Source: Mnemiopsis leidyi
Taxonomy: Eukaryota; Ctenophora; Tentaculata; Lobata; Bolinopsidae
Direction: 5' to 3'
DNA: 35,724 bases
NCBI GenBank assembly: GCA_000226015.1
Contig: JH154003.1
Location: 80,675-116,398 of the forward strand
Numbering within the stretch: position 1 is the first letter of the stretch; each line of letters opens with the position of its first letter. The position numbers and the translations under genes are program-made. Below, piece by piece: positions 22,392 through 32,604 of the stretch. The notes beneath the pieces were generated by a model. That model made no database searches. It worked only from the letters and a program-made list of their open reading frames with translations, and was not told where the DNA came from.

Positions 22392-23871
22392 ATGTCGATA
22401 GAAGTGAATCAGATTTTCGACTCCAACCTACTTGATCAGTTGGATTGGACTAAACACAGAGCTCAGTACAGAGACGGGATTTCTCCTTCAAACTTGCCTC
22501 CGGGATACACGGTTTGTTCTGATTTCATACTGACTGTCTGTGAAATATTTGGGAATCTTTTTCCACTTGCATCTCGACACGACCACTCACACCCCAACAC
22601 GACCACTCACACGCCACACGAACACTTACACCTCATACGAACACTAACACCCCACACGACCACTAACACCCCACACGACCACTAACACCCCACACGACCA
22701 CTAACACGACCGCTAAGACCCCACACGAACACTAAGACCCCACACGACCACTAAGACCCCACACGAACACCATCACCCCAACACGACCACTAACACCCCA
22801 ACGCGAGTACTAACACAGCCACTAACACCACTAACGCGACCACTAACACCTCACACGAACACAAATACCCCGGAAGGCCACTTACACCCCACACGAACAC
22901 TAACGCCCCACACGAACACAAACACCCCACACGAACACAACACCTACACGACCACTTACACCCCAACGCAACCAATTACACCCCACACGAACACTAACGC
23001 CCCACACGAACACTAACACCCACACGACCACTAACACCCCAAACTACCACTAACACCCACACGAACACCTGCACCTCACACGACCACTAACATCCCACAC
23101 GACCACTAACACCCTGCACTGTTCCTCTCAGATAAGACCGCTGCAAAGTGACGACTATAGTAGAGGCTACTGCGAACTCCTCTCCAACCTCACTAAAGTG
23201 GGCGACTTCACTCAGGAACTTTTTCTAAAACAGTTCAATCAGGTCAGTGTCTTCCTTTTATCGAAATTTTTACCCAAGATCTTTTTTCTAAAGAGGCTAT
23301 AATAGAATTTACCTCTTCATTATCTAGTCTAGGAGACTTTTATTGCTGTTGAATGTTTCATCGAGTTTTACAATTCTGTAGATGCGAGATAGCAAGTTGC
23401 ACTACGTCACAATATTACACCACCAAGAGAGTGACAAGGTTGTAGGATCTGCTACTCTAGCGGTGGAACACAAGTTTATACACGGGGCTGCTAGCAGGGG
23501 TCGTATCGAGGATGTTGTAGTCCATCCTGAACATCAGGTTTGGCTAATTGTAGATTAAATGAAATCTTTTAAAGACATGACCTCTTTAGTCTTTATGATT
23601 GATGTTTGATGTTTAGTTTGTTGGTTTTATGGACGGTTTTAATTGTCACTCGAGTTTGTCTAATTACGTGTTGGGGAATCATGTGCAACTCAAATTTCAG
23701 GGTAAGCAATTCGGTAAAGTTCTTCTGGATTTGTTGATCTTATTAGCTGAACAGACGAACTGTTACAAGCTTAGCCTGGATTGTAACGAAAAAGCAATGC
23801 CATTTTATAAGAAACTTAACATGGACTTCGTAGAAGATCACCGATTTATGTGTATTAAGTTTTTTGATTAG
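22392..23871 (+). CDS. GNPNAT1: Glucosamine-6-phosphate N-acetyltransferase, four exons
   Basis: The exons are 22392-22511, 23132-23242, 23382-23537 and 23701-23871. All junctions are phase 0 with GT-AG ends, giving 185 residues; the human enzyme has 184. It transfers acetyl from acetyl-CoA to glucosamine-6-phosphate in the hexosamine pathway to UDP-GlcNAc. It follows the animal enzyme throughout: FDSNLLDQLDW near the N-terminus, IRPLQSDDYSRGY (41-53), VGSATLAVEHKFIH, then RGRIEDVVVHPEHQGKQFGK, the acetyl-CoA pyrophosphate-binding loop of GNAT enzymes, which spans the exon 3/4 junction. The C-terminus reads NCYKLSLDC...PFYKKLNM. The protein is soluble and cytosolic, acting as a dimer in known members. 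Intron 1 holds a large minisatellite. An AATAAA at 23902-23907 lies 31 bases after the stop. Confidence 0.94.
22571..23117. repeat. CA-rich minisatellite, about 19-20 bp unit
   Basis: More than 25 imperfect copies of cacgaccactaacacccca with the variants gaacac and cactaag fill nearly all of intron 1 of GNPNAT1. The plus strand is almost free of T and G apart from CpG and TAA positions, giving strong strand asymmetry. Exon 1 read straight into the array gives a Thr/His/Pro-rich tail before a stop, which is not considered real. Confidence 0.95.
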
Positions 23872-23901
23872 CTACTGAATTCGAATAATTTTAAATGACA
23901 T

Positions 23902-23907
23902 AATAAA
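23902..23907 (+). terminator. Polyadenylation signal of GNPNAT1
   Basis: A canonical AATAAA lies 31 bases past the stop codon and is followed by a T-rich stretch. Confidence 0.6.
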
Positions 23908-24049
23908 TTTTTGCAATTTAAGACTTAAAGAATTTTGGGACTCTTCTAACTATGCAATGCGTTTCGAGAAGTATTTTTATTGTATTTAGTTTTATTTTTA
24001 ATTTGAAGGTTCAAAATTCAGGCATGTATGCCAAGTTTTGTATGTATCA

Positions 24050-25244
24050 AGGGGTCGTTCACATATGATTATGCAGTCATCACCTGGGGGGGTTTCCAAA
24101 TGATGACGATTGATGACGAGGGGGGTTTGGCCAATGATGATGTCATCAAAAATCTTTAGGATTTATTGGATTTTTTTTTTTGAAAATTTTTTATCTAGGA
24201 TTTTTACAAAATCAGAAGGAAATTTTCAATAAAAATTCTGATTCAGAAATCTGGTGAAACACTGTTTTTTCACTGACTTAGTATAAATGANNNNNNNNNN
24301 NNNNNNNNNNNNNNNNNNNNNNNNNNNNNNNNNNNNNNNNNNNNNNNNNNNNNNNNNNNNNNNNNNNNNNNNNNNNNNNNNNNNNNNNNNNNNNNNNNNN
24401 NNNNNNNNNNNNNNNNNNNNNNNNNNNNNNNNNNNNNNNNNNNNNNNNNNNNNNNNNNNNNNNNNNNNNNNNNNNNNNNNNNNNNNNNNNNNNNNNNNNN
24501 NNNNNNNNNNNNNNNNNNNNNNNNNNNNNNNNNNNNNNNNNNNNNNNNNNNNNNNNNNNNNNNNNNNNNNNNNNNNNNNNNNNNNNNNNNNNNNNNNNNN
24601 NNNNNNNNNNNNNNNNNNNNNNNNNNNNNNNNNNNNNNNNNNNNNNNNNNNNNNNNNNNNNNNNNNNNNNNNNNNNNNNNNNNNNNNNNNNNNNNNNNNN
24701 NNNNNNNNNNNNNNNNNNNNNNNNNNNNNNNNNNNNNNNNNNNNNNNNNNNNNNNNNNNNNNNNNNNNNNNNNNNNNNNNNNNNNNNNNNNNNNNNNNNN
24801 NNNNNNNNNNNNNNNNNNNNNNNNNNNNNNNNNNNNNNNNNNNNNNNNNNNNNNNNNNNNNNNNNNNNNNNNNNNNNNNNNNNNNNNNNNNNNNNNNNNN
24901 NNNNNNNNNNNNNNNNNNNNNNNNNNNNNNNNNNNNNNNNNNNNNNNNNNNNNNNNNNNNNNNNNNNNNNNNNNNNNNNNNNNNNNNNNNNNNNNNNNNN
25001 NNNNNNNNNNNNNNNNNNNNNNNNNNNNNNNNNNNNNNNNNNNNNNNNNNNNNNNNNNNNNNNNATTTTAAAGACCAAAAATCAAAGTTTTTGACATAAA
25101 GTAGGGGGAGGGGGTTCCGGCTGTGATGATGTCATTAGGGTAATTAACCTCTGACATTTAGAGGGGGTTTTGTCATGATGACAGAGGGGGGAGGGGGGGT
25201 AAAAATTACCGAAAATTTGCTGACGTCATATGTGAACGACTCCT
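24050..25244. mobile_element. DNA transposon or large MITE with terminal inverted repeats, internally unsequenced
   Basis: The left end AGGGGTCGTTCACATATGA (24050-24068) and the right end TCATATGTGAACGACTCCT (25226-25244) are inverted repeats with one mismatch. Subterminal G-runs and repeated gatgatgtcat/gatgacg motifs lie inside both ends. Most of the interior is the assembly gap, so it is unknown whether a transposase is present. No clear target-site duplication was found (tatgtatca on the left, aaacaataa on the right). The superfamily is not assigned. Confidence 0.8.
24291..25064. other. Assembly gap (774 N)
   Basis: This is a run of undetermined bases inside the inverted-repeat element, probably because repeat copies could not be resolved. 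Open frames crossing it are meaningless. Confidence 1.
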
Positions 25245-25428
25245 AAACAATAATGTGAAGTGCACTAGATTCTAATTCTGTTGAAAGTATTTGTTCCCAA
25301 TAACATTAACAAATGTTTGTATTTTTCGTTCTTAATTTACTAAAAAAGACGGACTACTAGTGCTAGGTTTGATGAAAAATGCAAATATCAAATATTTAAC
25401 AATCGACTGATCATCCTATGAGCAGTTC

Positions 25429-25434
25429 TTTATT
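25429..25434 (-). terminator. Polyadenylation signal of the secreted-repeat gene
   Basis: TTTATT on the plus strand (AATAAA on the minus strand) lies 23 bases beyond the stop codon at 25457-25459, implying a very short 3' UTR. Confidence 0.6.
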
Positions 25435-25456
25435 TGCAGTTCAATCCAAATAAACT

Positions 25457-25900
25457 TTACTGTCCTCTTCCTTGGCAGAGCATTGTCTTTGCCATAGTAA
25501 CCAGACCCATCATGTTCTCTGGGAGATTTAGTTGGGCAAGGATTGCGTCCATGTCAGCTGAACAGACAAACTCCAGGCCCTGTTGGATGAGCTGGTTGAT
25601 AAGATCGAAGATATTCTGGAGCTGGGCAACTTCAAGGTCAGCAGATCTTTTTTCTATGCCTCTTCCTTGGCAGAGCATTGTCTTTGCCATGGTAACCAGA
25701 CCCATCATGCTCTCTGGGAGATTCAGTTGGGCAAGGATTGCGTCCATGTCAGCTGAACAGACAAACTCCAGGCCCTGCTGGATGAGCTGGTTGATGAGAT
25801 CGAAGATATTCTGGAGCTGAGCAACCTCAATGTCGTTGCCTGTTGGTGCTGTGGTGAAACATCCCAAAAGGGCAACCAGTGTGATAACGAAAACTTTCAT
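25457..25900 (-). CDS. Secreted precursor with two near-identical Cys-containing repeats
   Basis: The product has 147 residues in a single exon. Residues 1-18 (MKVFVITLVALLGCFTTA) are a signal peptide. Two copies of a 65-residue period follow, each running from EVAQLQNIFDL to MLCQGRG, at 25-81 and 90-146. They are joined by IEKRSADL, whose KR (84-85) is a likely furin/prohormone-convertase site. Each repeat has exactly two cysteines (48 and 77; 113 and 142), enough for one disulfide, and is predicted helical and amphipathic. The repeats differ by one residue (PESMM against PENMM) within the shared block. A TATA-like element lies 50 bases upstream and an AATAAA 23 bases downstream, so this looks like a compact expressed gene. 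The family is not recognised. Peptide hormone, antimicrobial and mucus/structural peptide are all open, and I assign no function. Confidence 0.75.
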   Translation of the reverse strand: MKVFVITLVALLGCFTTAPTGNDIEVAQLQNIFDLINQLIQQGLEFVCSADMDAILAQLNLPESMMGLVTMAKTMLCQGRGIEKRSADLEVAQLQNIFDLINQLIQQGLEFVCSADMDAILAQLNLPENMMGLVTMAKTMLCQGRGQ

Positions 25901-25949
25901 TTTGGGCTTGAGAATCTGCTGCGGTTGTCAGTTAGTGATGGTCTTTAGG

Positions 25950-25955
25950 TTTATA
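25950..25955 (-). promoter_or_regulatory. TATA box of the secreted-repeat gene
   Basis: TTTATA on the plus strand (TATAAA in tctataaacc on the minus strand) lies about 50 bases upstream of the ATG. That would put transcription start near 25920-25925, with a 5' UTR of about 20-25 bases. Confidence 0.5.
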
Positions 25956-25959
25956 GAAA

Positions 25960-26389
25960 AGACTTAAACTTAAAGTTAGCCAATACAATAAACGTCAATG
26001 CAATAAACGTCTTATGTAAGCATTAGATGAGGGGGGGGGCGTTGCAACCCAAAAACGAAAAAAAAGCGTGAAATTGTGCAATAACTTTAAGTTTTTCTTG
26101 GGTAAACTTAAAGTATATTACTAGTACTACTAGACTGTAGACGTTACCTAGCCCTGCTGCCGCATGCCGCGAACTTTGAGCTTAAAATGTTGGACCCGCA
26201 TTTTGACGTCAAATTTGATGGCAAATATTAATATGTTTGCGACAGTTCCGAAATAAAAAACCATGTTTCAAATTTTAGACCCCTAACCAGCACCTAAAGT
26301 TTTTAATTTCTTTCCGTCCAAAAATGAAAATTATCAATCACATTGGCCATGGTAACTTCGAGCTTGTACTAGGTTGATAACCTACTGTC
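25960..26389. other. Intergenic, nothing recognised
   Basis: Contains a direct repeat (caataaacgtc twice near 25986-26011) and a poly-G run at 26031-26039, but no exon. Confidence 0.4.
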
Positions 26390-26700
26390 AGTGTCGCGGC
26401 CATCACGCGCTCTTAGTCTTACGCATTTCTGGCCTGGAACGCATTTCTGGCCTTTCGAAGAAATTTTAGACGCGCATCGCCCGTTAACTTTGAGCAAGAT
26501 GAAAATTTGAATTATTTGACGAATTATTTGAATTGATTGAATTATTTGATCCGTCTACCGTTCTACTACGAAACGTTCAGCTTTGAGCTGCGAGAGTCGG
26601 GTATCACCGCGATCACAAATAATTATAAGTTGTCAGACGTTGCCTGATCCTGACCTGCTGCCGCGAACAGCGAAGCTGCCGCAACGCAAATTATAAGCCC
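26390..26700. repeat. Dispersed repeat fragment, second copy
   Basis: It shares a 21-nt identical block (26467-26487) in direct orientation, and a 38-nt block (26630-26667) in inverted orientation, with the window start (1-320). The string acgcatttctggcct occurs twice in a row near 26422-26452. Confidence 0.5.
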
Positions 26701-28000
26701 GATTAAAAGCAAACGAACGCCAGAATCGATGTCCGGATTTATAATTATAGATCTCACCACATAATAAGGTAGCTTCTTAAATACTTATTTTTCGGCCACT
26801 TCAAGTTAAGTTCAAATTTGGCCACAGGTGCGTTCAAACAATTGAAATGCGTCAAAGGTAGCACCAATTCCGATTTGGAGCCGAGATTCAGATAACAGGT
26901 GATTTGGTTTCATAAGTGGATTATAGGTTCAACACCTTTAATAATACTTCCTTTGTTTCTAGTACTAGTAGTTTTTAATCCAATTTGGTCGATATAATGT
27001 CAAATCCTTCTGATCTATCTGATTTATTATCGAAATAGAGGATAATATGAGAATTTGAAACTTATTGTTCTTTATTAGATTTCGGGGGAGGTTTGAGGTG
27101 TTAACACTAACTATTGTGCGCGTTTCGCCGTAAAACTAAAGGCAGGAAAATGTTAGAAATGATCAGTGATCAGAATGACTGATGCCACCGGCCGAGTATG
27201 TAGGCTTTTTAAAAAAATTCAGCGATACAGTAGTGCCAGTTATTATTATACCATGACTCTTAGTCGATGCCTGAATTTGAAAATGATATATTATTTAATA
27301 AGAAAGACAAGTGATCTTTAACTAATCATTAACAATTAAACATATGAAGCCTTACTTTCAGCAATTGTATAAGAATATAAAAGTTAAAAATAGCAAAAAT
27401 AAAAGAATTCAAATTATTCAATACCAAACTTGAAGCAGAATTTTTAATCACAAAGCCAACAGTTGATCACAAATCACTCCGAATGATGAAGTACATTTCT
27501 TTAAATTGTGCAGTAGAAATTACCAGTAAATCAGTTGACTTAGAGATAAACTGAAACATATCTAAATTCTTAATCCACAATGTCTAAGACAAATGACGGC
27601 TAGTAGTAGCACCTGGACAGTTTTGCTCGAAAAAAACAGGTTGTTACTTAAAAGCGCTGTCATATGTTTTACTGTAAATTAATATGATTTGTGTGTATGA
27701 GCCATGAGGTCATTTTGAGTCTAGATTTTATCAGAAAATTATTACACACTATCAAAATTCAACTTAAATTTGTAGTGAAAAAGAATTAAGCACCTGTAAA
27801 AAATATTTCTATGTTTATAGAGAATCATCTTAGACTTAAGGAGAAAAAAGTCAAACCTCGCATTAATCAGGTTTTTATCAAAATTAAGGCACTATTGCCT
27901 GCATCGGATCAAACTTAGACTAAAGCTTAATGATGAGAGACAAGCGGGTATTTATTAATTCGAGTTAATGAAAGAAATGCTTGATATTCAGTCCATGAAA
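26701..28000. other. Intergenic, nothing recognised
   Basis: AT-rich sequence without long open frames or splice-bounded conserved segments on either strand. Confidence 0.45.
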
Positions 28001-28007
28001 CGCGTTT

Positions 28008-28017
28008 TTTATTTATT
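28008..28017 (-). terminator. Candidate polyadenylation signals of GIT
   Basis: Two overlapping TTTATT motifs on the plus strand (AATAAA on the minus strand) lie about 350 bases past the GIT stop codon at 28369. Confidence 0.35.
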
Positions 28018-28368
28018 TTTAACATAATGATTTCAAAATAAATTTAAGTTAATCTATAATCAAACTCTACAAAGTGCAATTAGTCGTGGTAGGTAATATT
28101 CCTGAATTTGACTATCTTTAATGCAATGTAAAAATCGAGGTCACATTTCGGTACAAAAGATTTTCTCGCCATTATTACCAGAATTACTCAAATAAATCAC
28201 GATTGTCTATCTCTAAACATAATCCAACCACGTCAAATACAAAGCAAATATCAACACATACATATTTGCCTTATCGACCATTGATCGAATTTCGAAATAC
28301 ATCACAATACATCGTCACGAATCTATCTACAAAAGTTAACTCCTTATCTTAGTCCTCAACAAGACATG

Positions 28369-31300
28369 TTACTTATTGGACATGGCGTTCTGGACATATC
28401 CCACCAGAGACTTGGTTGCCCGGGCAATATCCTTGGCGAGGTTGACGTGACTGTCGATAAAAAACTTTCTGTCTCCGTTACAAGCGGCCAGAGAGAGTTG
28501 CGACAGTTCCATGGCACTCCTCTTCAGCAGTTCCAGACTCAGCTTGATGGTCTGCCACTGTGGGTTCTAGGGGTGTGTGGGGAATTAGGGAGGTATCAAG
28601 ATATCTGTCAAGATATGTATCCTATGTAGACAGCACATCGATTGACAGTTGACAGAGTACAGTTTAGTACTCAAAACCTCGAATCCAACATCAAATTCTA
28701 AAGGCGACAATAAAATTGGTACAAGAGCCTTATAAAATTTTGAGGAAATCAGGACCCATACCTCAGGGAAGACAGAAGCGACACCCTGGCTGGCAGCCAA
28801 GATTCTTTGGTACACTTCGGGTAGTTGGTGGAGGTTGTCGTTACGTATAGCGTCTCTGAGAAGCGTAACCGCGGAGGTTATGTGCTGGGTCTTCTCACTT
28901 ACCGTGTCCATTGGGGGCAAGGTTTGATGACGCGGCTGAGGAGGTGCCTGAAGAGCGATCAGTTCAATTTATCCAATATTTATGTCTGTCTCAACTCCCT
29001 TGCTCAATCATTGAGAGTGAGGCATCAAATGTTTGAAACTCTTTTTGTAATTAGCACAAATTTGAAGTATTGAGAGCAAAGTGTAGTATACTGTATGGCA
29101 ATTAGGAGCTTTAGCTTGCGGGTGTCCAGAGAACAGTTTACGGTTAAGTTCTTAGCGCAATACCAGTTATCATAGTCCAATGCTCGTATAAATGTGGGTT
29201 TACGCAAAATGCTGACACGGTAGTGGTCTCATAATAATTTACGTCTTTGAAACATAATCTTTATGCTGCTTCCAAACATAAACCTAAAGTTTCAATAAGT
29301 TTGCAGAAATATAGTTTCATTAAGTTGGAAGAAAAATGTCGGTACCTTCTTTACATCTTCTCTAGGGAGGTTGGAGTAGTCGTTGGAGTAGGATGGGCGG
29401 TTGTTTGCGGAGCTGGTTCTAGGGACCACGCTGTTGCGAGAAGGTGGAGGAGGGTGGGTGGCGACATTATCGTTAATGCTGCTCACACTTCCACTCTGCG
29501 GGTTTGATAAGATGATTATCTTATTTAAATTCAACAGATTTTGCCAGTTCACCGGACAGACTGATCTTAATTTAGTAGCCATATATAGCAATACCTGAGC
29601 TTGAAACAGCTATTTATGCAAAATATATTGATCTTGAAGAGTTGTGAGGCAAAGGTTGTGAGACCTAGGTCTAAATTCTAGCCAGGCTTTCAAAATCACC
29701 CCTTACGGCTTACAGTACATAATAAGCACATTGCAAAATGCAAAGCGACTTGATCCCGGTCACTGTACAAATAGAAACTCTAACCGAGGAATGAGGAAGA
29801 TCGTAATCGTATGTCTTGTTTTGCGAGAGCATGGTCTGAAGTCTGCCCATCAGTTCCCGGTTCTGATTCTCCAGAAAAGTGTTCCTCTGTTCCAAGTTGT
29901 TGATTCGAAGTTGCAATGCGCTGTTCTGCTCCTTTAGGTGCGATATAACACGCTGAAAGTTTATCAAAACTTAGAATGGTGTAGATTACAATATTTTTGA
30001 TGAAAAGTGCAGACTCTTGACAGCGGCTTGTCGCAACACGACAAGGCGCTACAAAAATTACACACAATACCTGTTGAGAGTCGACTTTTGCAATCATAAT
30101 GGTCTTGTTATCAATGTAATCGTCTCTCTCTGGAACCTGGTCGTAGACGGGCGAGGAGTGTCCCTCCTCCGTGTCCTGGAGCAGTCCCTCGTCGTACACC
30201 GGCTCGTTGTCGCTGTACTCGCTCGGCACTTCGCAGTAGGACGGTTCGTCGTCATCTGGGAAAACGTCTGGTTATGTTACTGTGAAAATAAGGTGGGGGA
30301 GACATTAAGCAATGATGCGATGCAAGGTAGAGGGTATCAAGAGACATTTACAGGATAGTGGAAGATTTGAATAAAAAGATTTGCTGAAAAACTGGGGATT
30401 TCTAAATACAAGTACGAGTAATAAAGAGAGAAGTAATCTACGTTCTAGAACCCCAAACAACCTGGGATCAGTCCTAGAGTGACAGCTAGTGTAGGGTTTA
30501 TAGAAAGATCGGAGTAGTCACTATTGATCTCACACTCTCTACCGCTCCTTGGCTCACTTTCTAACTCTCCCTCCTCCTCAAGGACAGCGATCCCCTCCTG
30601 GTCAGAATCCTTACGGCGCTTAGTGCAGCCACATAGAAATGAAACCATACACAGTGTACACTGAACAAAACTCAGAAAAGGAGGGTTTACGATTTCAATA
30701 CGCAAAGTCACACTGTGAAGAATTGTTATCATATATCATGTATCTTATCTCTCATGACTGCCAGCACCACAGCGCTCTACTCAGAATCCAGATTAATGCA
30801 GGCACCAGGCATTGACGGAAATTAGAACTTATGTCACGTTCGGGGCAACGTTGAAAAATTGCCCTTGTCCTATAACTCTACATTCTGCGCCGCAAGATTT
30901 CTAGATATACTTTAGGTAATGTCTATACGAATATGATTTGAAATTTAACAGACATGATCGTTATGCACAATAAAGCATATCAATCTGCTTAGGCCCCGCA
31001 GCAATGATAGAGGAGGGGCAGTGGGTCGCTATAGTAACTATTTATAAAAACCTCTTGTATATGTGTAGGTGACCTCTGGTATAAGTTAGCACAGCGCGAA
31101 TCTTTAAGAATTTTTCGACAAAAAGCTTGCTTGTAGTAGGATGTAAGCTTTTTATAAGTACAAGAAAACTAACATGATCCATAGCTGACGTTAGTTGCGG
31201 GCCGAGAAATTTGCTCCCTCCGCTTGCCCTCCTCAAGGATGTGAGCGATGAGGATTGCGAAATCTTTAGCGCTGAGCGTCCCCAACTTTTGTCGACCCTG

Positions 31301-32604
31301 TCGCAAAAGGTATGTGTAAAATAGATCACCGAATAGTTGATACCGCATCATTTGTATCCTTGAGTCTTGTAATGAAACAAATTAATCGACATCTTCTCAA
31401 AAGAAGGATTCATTAAAGATCTCTGCATTATAGATGGAGGAGAAGAAGACGATTAATTCAGATAATAAAACGTTGAGAATTCTGTCGAGGTTGTCTATAG
31501 GTTGTGATCAATGAGAAATGACATACTTAACATTGTTACTCTAATATTGAATTAAAATTTAATTTGAAGTTTAGGTTTGAGGAAGCTTCGATATGAACCA
31601 GAAAATTACCTGATTCCTCAACGAGCTGAAGGTGGGATTTGTTGGAAGGAAGCGAACGTCTAGGCCATTGTTGTTTTTGCCAGCTTTCCACACTGACAAG
31701 GGCATTAAAATACATATTCATGTGTTTAGTAAACGATTAAAGGTCAAAGGTGCAAAATAAATAACATTTTCTATGTGTCCTGTTGTTGGTGGTCAGAAGA
31801 GAAACACACAGATAATAAGGGCTTGAAATCTTCGTTTAGTTACATCATAAGAGCCTCAAATTATTTATTAATTAGTAGTAATTGTTGAAAGTATTAAAAT
31901 ATATCCTTGTACTCTAAGCAATGCACAGACAATGAGTTAAATTATCTTCACAGCCTTGGGACAAAATGAAAAAAGTCCACGACTTAAAAGTACAAAAATT
32001 CAACTACCTTGTTCGGTTTCACGTCGGTCTACTTCATCGAAAATATCGGCAGCAAGTTCCTCAAACGCTTGGTTGTCAAGCTGAAACGGTAAAATTGTCA
32101 TTCAACTTAAATCAGATAAGCGCCAGGCGCCTTGTTTCTGCTTCAGTTTGCGAATCGATAAGGAGTTGTTATCGTGTTTGGGTGGTAAACCTATTTCAGA
32201 TCAACATTACAAGAAAATTTGTTTCCCAGAGCGCTTGCAACAAGTGATTATGTATGAAAATGAAAATATTACTGTAGTTATTGTGTCGTAATTATGTCAG
32301 GTTACCTGACTCAGGTAGTAATAATGTCAGGTTACCTGACTTCGGTAGTAATAATGTCAGGTTAACTGACTCAGGTAGTAATAATGTCAGGTTAACTGAC
32401 TCAGGTAGTAATAATGTCAGGTTAACCGACTCAGGTAGTAATAATGTCAGGTTAACTGACTCAGGTAGTAATAATGTCGTGATCTCCCCCTGTTAAGATT
32501 ATTTCCGAAAGTCAGGGGATCCACTCTCCATTCTGTATTGTTATCAAAAGCAATTCCCACTTACCATTTTGAGCTTGTTTTGCGCTTCGATCACGGAAGG
32601 TCCC
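28369..32604 (-). CDS. GIT1/GIT2 homologue (Arf-GAP and PIX scaffold), 3' ten exons
   Basis: The minus-strand exons in order are 32604-32565, 32080-32008, 31692-31610, 31297-31190, 30618-30543, 30255-30071, 29952-29785, 29495-29355, 28935-28762 and 28566-28369. Junction phases agree throughout, giving 414 C-terminal residues. GIT proteins bind PIX and paxillin and control Arf6, Rac/Cdc42 and focal adhesions. Both Spa2-homology repeats are present: LDNQAFEELAADIFDEVDRRE and, after the conserved FLPTNP linker, GRQKLGTLSAKDFAILIAHI. An acidic segment follows with two tyrosine motifs (PVYDEG, PVYDQVPE), then a coiled coil (RVISHLKEQNSALQLRI...), a Pro/Ser linker, and the C-terminal focal-adhesion-targeting helical bundle (KTQHIT...VFPE...SLELLKRSA...DIARATKSLV). 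The 30618-30543 exon is the least certain. The ArfGAP and ankyrin exons are not seen; the 32.6-35.7 kb interval holds a dynamin ORF instead. Confidence 0.85.
32288..32478. repeat. 30-bp tandem repeat with internal palindrome
   Basis: Six copies of aatgtcaggttaactgactc plus aggtagtaat have an exact 30-bp period (copies start at about 32294, 32324, 32354, 32384, 32414 and 32444). The first two contain the perfect 15-nt palindrome gtcaggttacctgac; the others keep the gtcag/ctgac arms around gttaa or gttaa-like loops. The period is a multiple of three, so the plus strand reads as a repeat peptide, but the array lies in a GIT intron. Confidence 0.9.

Noticed and set aside
22512-22685. Thr/His/Pro-rich protein tail reading from GNPNAT1 exon 1 into the minisatellite
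   Set aside because: A donor at 22512 and conserved downstream GNPNAT1 exons show that this is intron.
23629-23700. In-frame extension before GNPNAT1 exon 4
   Set aside because: The acceptor caaatttcag ends at 23700, and homology resumes exactly at 23701 with the GKQFGK loop.
24278-25099. Long open frames on both strands
   Set aside because: They cross 774 undetermined bases.
25434-25820. Plus-strand repeat frame opposite the secreted precursor
   Set aside because: The minus frame has a signal peptide, synonymous-biased differences, a TATA box and a poly(A) signal. The plus frame is its shadow.
29780-30229. Single 149-residue minus frame across 29780-30229
   Set aside because: It runs GIT exon 30255-30071 through an intron into the wrong frame of the next exon. 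The spliced model with the coiled coil at 29952-29785 is better supported.
32281-32496. Repeat protein with DSGSNNVRL units
   Set aside because: It is produced by a 30-bp satellite with a period divisible by three, in a GIT intron on the other strand. There is no start context and no homology.
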